Source: an uncultured Spartobacteria bacterium (GTDB taxonomy: Bacteria; Verrucomicrobiota; Verrucomicrobiae; Chthoniobacterales; UBA6821). Taken from it: a stretch of 10,477 bases of DNA. The stretch is taken from positions 1 to 10,477 of the forward strand of contig CAIXGT010000032.1 of assembly GCA_903919105.1 (NCBI GenBank), read 5' to 3'. Under the pieces are notes generated by a model that searched no databases, was not told the DNA's origin, and saw nothing but the letters and a program-made list of their open reading frames with translations. Positions 1 through 4,501 of this stretch are shown here, one piece after another (position 1 is the first letter of the stretch; each line of letters opens with the position of its first letter). The translations under genes were made by a program, and so were the position numbers.

Positions 1-1
1 C

Positions 2-736
2 TATCTCTGGAAGCAGACCTGGATGCTTGACGAGGCATTTCTCAAGGCACGGCTTCCCATCCGGCCGATGATCCGGTTTTGGTTGGGCGAGGTGTTGAAG
101 AAGCTGCATCACTTGGTTGCCTTTTCCTACACCTCCGAGCCCGCCTGGAAGCAACTCCTGGACGTTCTCTATGACCCTGCAGAGGCCGATCAAGCGCCGC
201 TCGATTACATTGCCTTCGACTACTATGATCCGTTCATCGCCCACGCGCTCCGCTGGCCCCGGTGGAACGATCTGTTTCACAAGCACCGTCATCAGCATGT
301 GCCGATACCTCCTCCGTTCCATGAACGACTGCTCGAGAGCATCACCAACAAATGGTGGGACTGGCGACTACTGCCAGAGGGGCTGACATTCTTCGTAACC
401 ATCCTGGAGCGCTTCAACTTGCCGATCATGATCGCGGAGAACGGCATCGCCTACCGCTCTGATCCGCGCCGTCACTACGGCAGGAGGGATAATCTCCTAA
501 GGAGTGATTTTCTGCGCAGTCACATCGCGGGGGTGAAGGAATTGAAGTCCGAGGGTTGGCCTCTTATCGGCTATTTCTACTGGTCGCTCATGGATAACTA
601 CGAGTGGGGATCTTATGCACCAAGGTTCGGACTCTACTCCCGGACCCGGGAAGCCGTGGACTTCATGGGCGACAATGCCTCGGAGACCTACGCGCAAGAA
701 ATTGCATCGTCAAAGAAACTGCCCGGATTCGGTTGA
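2..736 (+). CDS. GH1 family beta-glycosidase, C-terminal part (5' end outside the window)
   Basis: This is the last 244 codons of a glycoside hydrolase family 1 gene. The reading frame is open from base 2, so the ATG at 23 is almost certainly internal and the true start lies upstream. GH1 enzymes hydrolyse beta-glucosides or related beta-glycosides with retention of configuration. The catalytic nucleophile is visible as Glu in MIAENGIAY (codon 437-439), which is the family's (T/A)ENG motif. The C-terminal signature WSLMDNYEWGSYAPRFGLY is also present; its Glu-Trp pair contacts the sugar in known structures. The NEP acid/base motif should lie in the missing N-terminal half and cannot be checked. 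The usual N-Y-Y motif of the barrel reads D-Y-Y here (AFDYYDP), an unusual substitution. The family call is firm; the substrate cannot be inferred. The gene ends with TGA and converges with the hydrolase gene on the other strand. Confidence 0.9.
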   Translation, partial: YLWKQTWMLDEAFLKARLPIRPMIRFWLGEVLKKLHHLVAFSYTSEPAWKQLLDVLYDPAEADQAPLDYIAFDYYDPFIAHALRWPRWNDLFHKHRHQHVPIPPPFHERLLESITNKWWDWRLLPEGLTFFVTILERFNLPIMIAENGIAYRSDPRRHYGRRDNLLRSDFLRSHIAGVKELKSEGWPLIGYFYWSLMDNYEWGSYAPRFGLYSRTREAVDFMGDNASETYAQEIASSKKLPGFG

Positions 737-758
737 TCTCTTTCGAAGTCTTGGCTTC

Positions 759-793
759 TCTCTGTTTTCAGTGGGTAAGAGCGAAGACAGAGA
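759..793. terminator. Stem-loop downstream of the GH1 gene, possible transcript end
   Basis: TCTCTGTTTTC (759-769) pairs with GAAGACAGAGA (783-793): 11 base pairs including one G-T wobble, around a 13-base loop. It begins 22 bases after the GH1 stop codon. It is followed by an A-run rather than a T-run, so it is not a canonical intrinsic terminator on the plus strand. There is also no T-run after it on the minus strand. It may instead protect an mRNA 3' end or act with Rho. Confidence 0.35.
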
Positions 794-796
794 AAA

Positions 797-1015
797 AATA
801 TGGAACTCAAGAACTCAGGAAAAAAACCCAACGAGGAAGTTTGCCGCTGAGAGCAATCTGATGCTGAGTATTGGCGGATCGATGGAAGCAGAGCAATCCG
901 TCAAGAACGCAAAGTGACGGTTCGGCCAGCCAATGCAACAAGGATCACGAGAACATTCACATCCATACCTATTCAGCTTTTCTTCCTGAGTTCCTGAGTT
1001 CTTGAGTTCCATATT
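797..1015. repeat. 219-bp element bounded by 25-bp perfect inverted repeats (MITE-like candidate)
   Basis: Bases 797-821 are the exact reverse complement of 991-1015. The shared core reads TGGAACTCAAGAACTCAGG on the left arm and its complement on the right. The ends are TATGG and CCATA, so an outermost TA step is compatible with, but does not prove, a TA target-site duplication. The interior holds a smaller hairpin (CCGTCA 898-903 with TGACGG 915-920) and a 9-base direct repeat AGAGCAATC (850-858 and 890-898). No convincing gene lies inside. It sits between the ends of two converging genes, a tolerant place for insertions. A nonautonomous mobile element or a dispersed intergenic repeat are both possible. 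Confidence 0.6.
983..1010 (+). repeat. Short tandem repeat of an 8-base unit, TTCCTGAG
   Basis: TTCCTGAG occurs at 983-990 and 991-998, then TTCTTGAG at 999-1006 and a partial TTCC at 1007-1010, giving 3.5 units. The tandem forms most of the right arm of the inverted repeat at 797-1015. The left arm carries fewer units of the same motif in complementary orientation. The extra right-hand unit suggests copy number changes by slippage. Confidence 0.7.
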
Positions 1016-1142
1016 CAAAAATCCCTGTTTGGTTCTTCTAAATCCTTTTCGAAACCCAAGGCCTAGGCGCTGATTGTTTTCGATCCAGCAGATTCACCCA
1101 TTCCAAATAGCGGAGAGCCCAAGTCTTAAGGCTTCGTGAAAT

Positions 1143-1733
1143 TCATTTCGAGGCGATCTTAATCCTATTGAGTCGATTTGAGATATCCTTCATCAGGCGA
1201 CGATCCGAGATCATCCAGTGGTGGAGCATGGTGGGGATGCATACCTCCTCACCCATGGACCAGCGGCTACTCTCAGCGGGAATGACAATAAGGTCGAAGG
1301 GCGTCCAATAGCTGGTAATAGGCAGCGACTCCAATCGCTGGGAGGAAGTTTTCAGATCATTTAAGAAAGTGCTCCCTGGGCGCATTTGATTCACCCCCTC
1401 ACTCGAGTGAAGATAGGCAGCCCAAGTTCCCTCATGCGGTCCGCTGATCGAGAAAAATGCATCTACCCTCTGATGCCCTCCGAGTTCTTGGAGATAATAG
1501 CGTGCGATCAAGGCGCCCATGCTGAATCCCACAAGCGCAAAGCGTTCTCCGCTGGCCAACTGCTCCTCAAGCAGAGCGTGCAACTGCAAGGCCATCATGG
1601 GGAGACCTTCCCTGGCATCATGGGGATCCAGCGTGGGAACGAGACACTCGTGCCCCTGCTCGGCAAGATGACTCGCCAGTTTCCCCATCACGGTCCCGTT
1701 ATCCTGAAACCCATGAACAAGAACAACTTTCAT
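1143..1733 (-). CDS. Small alpha/beta-hydrolase (lipase/esterase-like)
   Basis: This 196-residue protein has a compact alpha/beta-hydrolase fold. An N-terminal strand VVLVHGF with the oxyanion-region HG (residues 7-8) is followed by the nucleophile elbow GFSMG (69-73), with Ser71 as the likely nucleophile. The segment MRPGSTFLNDL (118-127) is typical of the PGAP1/lipase-like branch of the superfamily. Asp147 (in TPFDLIVIP) and His171 or His172 (in MLHHWMISD) are well placed to complete the triad. There is no signal peptide or membrane segment, so it is probably cytosolic. Homologues are usually annotated as esterases or triacylglycerol lipases, but the substrate is unknown. The gene is alone on its strand and diverges from the J-protein operon. 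The ATG at 1733 has no clear Shine-Dalgarno, but the HGF strand begins within seven residues of it, so a start further downstream would damage the fold. Confidence 0.82.
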   Translation of the reverse strand: MKVVLVHGFQDNGTVMGKLASHLAEQGHECLVPTLDPHDAREGLPMMALQLHALLEEQLASGERFALVGFSMGALIARYYLQELGGHQRVDAFFSISGPHEGTWAAYLHSSEGVNQMRPGSTFLNDLKTSSQRLESLPITSYWTPFDLIVIPAESSRWSMGEEVCIPTMLHHWMISDRRLMKDISNRLNRIKIASK

Positions 1734-2088
1734 GGCATCAGATGCGGCACTTGCTGAGAATGCAACTTCCCAGTCGGTTCATTTGGATTCCTTGCGGTTC
1801 ATAAAAGTTTCCAGGCCGAAGTCTGACTCTGGTACCAGTACCCTAGCATTAAAACGGCTTCATTGCATAACCGAGCTTCGGTTAGGATGCCTGTTCCTGC
1901 GGCCGCAAGCTCTTGCGAGGAGGGGTGCACAGCAAGAATCTTTAAAAAACCTTTTCTCAGGCAGGAGGAGAGTTGTTGTTACTGGCGTTCTGCTGCTTTA
2001 GAATCCATCACTCGCATTGGTTGATCACCTGATGCGTAATCTCCAACCCCGTCATCTTCGTCACTCTCTCCGTTCCGCTGCTTTTCCC
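1734..2088. promoter_or_regulatory. Divergent intergenic region with clustered palindromes
   Basis: This region separates the divergent hydrolase and J-protein genes, so promoters for both should lie in it. I cannot pick a convincing -35/-10 pair on either strand. Visible structure includes CTGGTACCAG (1829-1838, a perfect 10-base palindrome), a 7-bp hairpin with a 3-base loop TAACCGA/TCGGTTA (1868-1884), TGCGGCCGCA (1898-1907), and CGCAAG-CT-CTTGCG (1904-1917). An AGGAGGAG stretch lies at 1963-1970. Bases 2040-2088 are markedly pyrimidine-rich and look untranslated. The symmetrical sites could be operators or RNA hairpins; their function is not shown. Confidence 0.4.
1973..2032 (+). CDS. Possible 19-codon leader ORF before the J-protein gene
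   Basis: A TTG codon at 1973 (or 1976) follows a perfect AGGAGG (1963-1968) at a spacing of 4 (or 7) bases and opens a 19-codon frame, hydrophobic at its start (LLLLAFCCF). Its TGA (2030-2032) overlaps an ATG at 2032 that is in frame with the J-protein gene (TGATG). This is the arrangement expected of a leader peptide that couples translation to the next gene. Against it, the start codon is the weak TTG, the frame is very short, and I prefer a later start for the J protein. Treat it as a possibility only; the AGGAGG could also be chance. Confidence 0.2.
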   Translation: MLLLAFCCFRIHHSHWLIT

Positions 2089-2346
2089 ATGACTCATTAC
2101 CAGGCCCTTAATGTCTCGCTCGATTCATCTGCCGATGAGATCAAATCTGCGTTCCGCAAGCTGGCCATGCAGCATCACCCTGACAAGGGTGGGGACCCGC
2201 ATCTTTTCGACGCCATTCAGAAAGCATACTCGGCACTCTCGGATCCCGCCAAGCGCATGGAGTACGACGCGTCGCTCAAGCGTCGCCCGGTCCAGGACCT
2301 GAAAAAACTCTCTTCACAGCTAGCCCACCAATTCTGCAACGCATGA
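2089..2346 (+). CDS. J-domain-only protein (DnaJ-like Hsp70 co-chaperone)
   Basis: This 85-residue protein is almost entirely a J domain (about residues 3-61): helix I from HYQALNVS, helix [17 protein letters not shown], the invariant HPD loop at residues 30-32 followed by KGGD, helix [24 protein letters not shown], then a short basic helical tail. J domains stimulate ATP hydrolysis by Hsp70 (DnaK) and deliver clients to it. There is no G/F region, zinc finger or client-binding domain, so specificity must come from the tail or from partners. The frame extends upstream to ATG 2032 and TTG 2017, but those codons are pyrimidine-rich and resemble nothing, so I start at ATG 2089 where J-domain similarity begins. 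No Shine-Dalgarno is seen at any of the three starts. It is the first gene of a tight operon, and its stop overlaps the next start (ATGA), implying translational coupling. No DnaK gene is in the window. Confidence 0.82.
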   Translation: MTHYQALNVSLDSSADEIKSAFRKLAMQHHPDKGGDPHLFDAIQKAYSALSDPAKRMEYDASLKRRPVQDLKKLSSQLAHQFCNA

Positions 2347-2831
2347 ACGCCAAGACCATACGAGAATACAAGGAGATCATCTCCGGACACTTCACCCGTG
2401 CCACGACCGACAAGGAGGCTCTGGCGAAGCTCGCGGAGTTTTCCTCCCAGCTGAGGGTCTCCATGCAGGACATCGTTCGCCAGATTGTAGTGAATCCCGA
2501 TGATCCCCTCTTGCACGCCTATCTAGGAGCCGCGTTCTATGCGGCGATCAAGACGACCGACCTGAGATTCATCAAGCGTCTCGCCGTGCCCTCCACCTCC
2601 GCCGACAATGCGATCGAAAGAATCCGTGCCGCCGGCATCCTGCAAATCTCTGCAGAGGCCCAGAAAGAAGCCCTCTGGCTCAAGGACTCCTACCCCGAGC
2701 TGCTCTGGATCACGATTCAACTCACCCTTCTCCATAGTCCCGAGCAATCCTGGGCCTCGGCCGTGGTATCCAAAGACGAAATAGAAGAACAAGACGACAA
2801 AGAAGACAAAGACGATGACAACGCAGAATAA
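2343..2831 (+). CDS. Hypothetical protein with a strongly acidic C-terminal tail
   Basis: I do not recognise this 162-residue protein. It looks largely helical and soluble, with no signal peptide or membrane segment. The N-terminal third is amphipathic (residues 5-50), followed by an alanine/aliphatic stretch (58-70) and a hydrophobic helix near 117-131. Residues 145-162 are almost all Glu, Asp and Lys with Asp runs ([17 protein letters not shown]), probably a disordered tail. The start ATG overlaps the J-protein stop by four bases (ATGA) and has no separate ribosome binding site, so translation is probably coupled. It overlaps the following gene by 17 bases, and the acidic tail is encoded across that overlap. 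The coupling makes a functional link with the J protein likely; a client or adaptor role is inference only. Confidence 0.72.
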   Translation: MNAKTIREYKEIISGHFTRATTDKEALAKLAEFSSQLRVSMQDIVRQIVVNPDDPLLHAYLGAAFYAAIKTTDLRFIKRLAVPSTSADNAIERIRAAGILQISAEAQKEALWLKDSYPELLWITIQLTLLHSPEQSWASAVVSKDEIEEQDDKEDKDDDNAE

Positions 2832-3510
2832 CCCTCACACCCTTGCCGTCCGCGAAGCCCTCCAGCAGGGAGCAGGCGCCGCCGAGAAACAACTCACCAC
2901 GATCGGCAACGACTACGGTGATGACCAACTCGCCCTTATCGTAGGAGATCTCACGATCCCTGAGATCATTGTCATGTCTGATGAATACGACATGACCAAA
3001 CCCTCCCTCATCAGCGCCTTCATTACGGTGGAGCAGTTCACCAGCGCTCTGGACCGCAAGGCGGAAGAATGGGGAGGGCTCTACGGCGGTCTCTCCCAAG
3101 AGGATCTCGAAGCTGCTCTCTACGAGCTTCAGGAGAATGTGGAGGGCTTCCTCTGTCCGATCGTCTACTCCGGTGATGACTCCGATCGCGAATACGAAAT
3201 GCTCAGCGCGCTCTTTGATCACCCCCACGGAATCAGACTTGTGCTGATCTCCTGCGTCGGGCGCAAAGATTTCCACGAAATGATCGAGTCCCCGACTGAT
3301 CGCCAACCGGGTCACGGCACCTGGCAAGGCCTTCTCACAAGCCTACGTCAGCTACGCCCGAAGGAATTCGGAGAATTCGTGGAGTACTACCGTGCGGAGG
3401 CCCCCGAGGGAGAGAAGTTCATCCGTGTGACTCAGTCTATTCTCCAGGATATCTCGGCGGAGACGCGCCCCCCGGAAGAGAAAAAGGAAGCTGAGTTTTT
3501 GACCTTCTAG
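2815..3510 (+). CDS. Hypothetical protein of the J-protein operon
   Basis: I do not recognise this 231-residue protein. It looks soluble and acidic overall, with mixed alpha/beta character: aliphatic strands at about 39-45 (LALIVGD), 50-54 (EIIVM) and 141-147 (RLVLISC) alternate with helical stretches at 72-112 and 172-192. There is no signal peptide, membrane segment or known catalytic motif that I can name. The single ATG at 2815 lies 17 bases inside the upstream gene and is preceded by a purine-rich but weak ribosome binding site. The next gene begins six bases after its stop. The reading frame is long, continuous and uses codons like its neighbours, so the gene is real although its function is unknown. 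Confidence 0.75.
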   Translation: MTTQNNPHTLAVREALQQGAGAAEKQLTTIGNDYGDDQLALIVGDLTIPEIIVMSDEYDMTKPSLISAFITVEQFTSALDRKAEEWGGLYGGLSQEDLEAALYELQENVEGFLCPIVYSGDDSDREYEMLSALFDHPHGIRLVLISCVGRKDFHEMIESPTDRQPGHGTWQGLLTSLRQLRPKEFGEFVEYYRAEAPEGEKFIRVTQSILQDISAETRPPEEKKEAEFLTF

Positions 3511-3516
3511 GATTCC

Positions 3517-4410
3517 ATGTCGGAAGGTTCTCATTCGCTTCAGGTCGCCGACACGCGCTCACCTTTCGCGAAGGCTCTCCATATCCTCCGCGATGGAGGG
3601 GCCTGTCCCGAAGAGATTGTCGAGGACCTTTCCTCGCTCGTGGTCGAACTTTCCAGGAAGCATTTCGGCATCACCTCGGAAGTCATGGTCGAGGGCGCTC
3701 TCGATGGGGCTGTGTCGCTCGTGAGCGCGGGCCTGCTGCTCGCAGTCGGGCGGAGTCACTCGGATGCGAGGGTCGCGGAGATACTTAGGAACGAAGGTAT
3801 TCGCGGTACATGCTCGGTCTTTACGCAATATGTGAAAGAGATCACCGAGGGGCACCCCTACTACAAAACTCCACACGAGGTCCTTCGCTGCTTCTTCACC
3901 GCATCCTCACCCACGCAAGGCTGGACCGCCGGATTCAAGGAGCTACAACGCCTGCACTCCGAGGCAAAACACGAAACAGACATGGGTCTCGTGAAGGAAT
4001 GGCTGGTCAGAAATACCCTTCAGGGACGTCGCCTGATTCAGAATCATCATCCGGTCATCGATAGGGAAATAACCCACGAGGTCATCCGTCTGGTGATCCT
4101 TCAATTCTGCGGCATCCAGGAAAATATCGAGACCGATTTCGATATCGAGGATCCCGACATCAACGATTCCAGCATCGACGATCTCATGCGAGAGCAGGAC
4201 GTCTACATCACCCTTGCCCCTGCGCCCTATAAGTCTGCCGGACTCCGCTACAAGGAGCTGCTAGCTAAGATGCCTCTCAAGCTGAGGCTCATACTCGACC
4301 CCTTGAAAGGCCAATCTTGGTTCGATGAGAATGTCTTCCCGCAGGAGAAGGAGCCAGCGAAAGCCTCCAAGAAGGGGAAAGCCGTGGTGAAGGCTAAGGG
4401 GAAGGTGTAG
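3517..4410 (+). CDS. Hypothetical protein with an acidic loop and a Lys/Ala-rich tail
   Basis: I do not recognise this 297-residue protein. It is predicted soluble; the aliphatic stretch at 62-77 (LDGAVSLVSAGLLLAV) is too short and glycine-rich to call a membrane helix with confidence. Residues 203-223 form an acidic loop rich in Asp, Glu and Ile. Residues 278-297 are rich in Lys and Ala (AKASKKGKAVVKAKGKV), resembling histone-H1-like or nucleic-acid-binding tails. It carries an SPTQGW motif (131-136) resembling SPEQSW (132-137) in the second gene of the operon. A weak AGGA precedes the ATG. It is the last gene of the J-protein operon, six bases after its neighbour and 91 bases before addB. 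A nucleic-acid or acidic-partner contact through the basic tail is inference. Confidence 0.75.
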   Translation: MSEGSHSLQVADTRSPFAKALHILRDGGACPEEIVEDLSSLVVELSRKHFGITSEVMVEGALDGAVSLVSAGLLLAVGRSHSDARVAEILRNEGIRGTCSVFTQYVKEITEGHPYYKTPHEVLRCFFTASSPTQGWTAGFKELQRLHSEAKHETDMGLVKEWLVRNTLQGRRLIQNHHPVIDREITHEVIRLVILQFCGIQENIETDFDIEDPDINDSSIDDLMREQDVYITLAPAPYKSAGLRYKELLAKMPLKLRLILDPLKGQSWFDENVFPQEKEPAKASKKGKAVVKAKGKV

Positions 4411-4458
4411 CTCCCTTTCTAGGCAGCTCTTCCTAGGGTAGGACGCTCTACGACCTAG

Positions 4459-4486
4459 TTGTGGTGATAGGGTTGGCTGGTCTAAT
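4459..4486 (+). promoter_or_regulatory. Possible sigma70-like promoter for addB-addA
   Basis: TTGTGG (4459-4464) and TCTAAT (4481-4486) are separated by 16 bases. The -10 matches the TATAAT consensus at five of six positions; the -35 matches only its TTG half. Transcription would begin about 4493, leaving a very short leader before the addB ATG at 4502, which also lacks a Shine-Dalgarno. A weak 5-bp hairpin CTAGG/CCTAG (4419-4436) lies upstream. Read-through from the J-protein operon is an equally fair alternative. Confidence 0.25.
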
Positions 4487-4501
4487 CTCACTCACTCCAG
4501 C

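Larger units (their letters stand above)
737..1142. other. Intergenic region between converging genes
   Basis: About 400 bases lie between the GH1 stop and the hydrolase stop. Beyond the stem-loop and the inverted-repeat element, I see only an imperfect 14-base palindrome near 1122-1135 (AAGTCTTAAGGCTT). Short open frames here have no ribosome binding site and no recognisable protein content, so I treat the region as non-coding. Confidence 0.6.

Noticed and set aside
604..1018. Short frames (604-861, 615-917 plus; 815-1018 minus) around the inverted-repeat element
   Set aside because: They overlap the GH1 end or the repeat arms, lack ribosome binding sites and show no protein-like conservation.
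1386..1757. 123-codon plus-strand frame
   Set aside because: Antisense to the alpha/beta-hydrolase gene, which has a clear GxSxG elbow and triad.
1732..2001. 89-codon plus-strand frame
   Set aside because: It runs through the palindrome-rich divergent region, has no ribosome binding site and no recognisable content, and its start overlaps the hydrolase start on the other strand.
2017..2088. Upstream TTG/ATG extension of the J-domain gene
   Set aside because: The extra 19-24 codons are pyrimidine-rich, unlike neighbouring coding sequence, and precede the conserved J-domain start; neither start has its own Shine-Dalgarno.
2722..3327. 201-codon minus-strand frame
   Set aside because: It is antisense to the second and third genes of the J operon, whose overlapping starts and continuous plus-strand coding are better supported.
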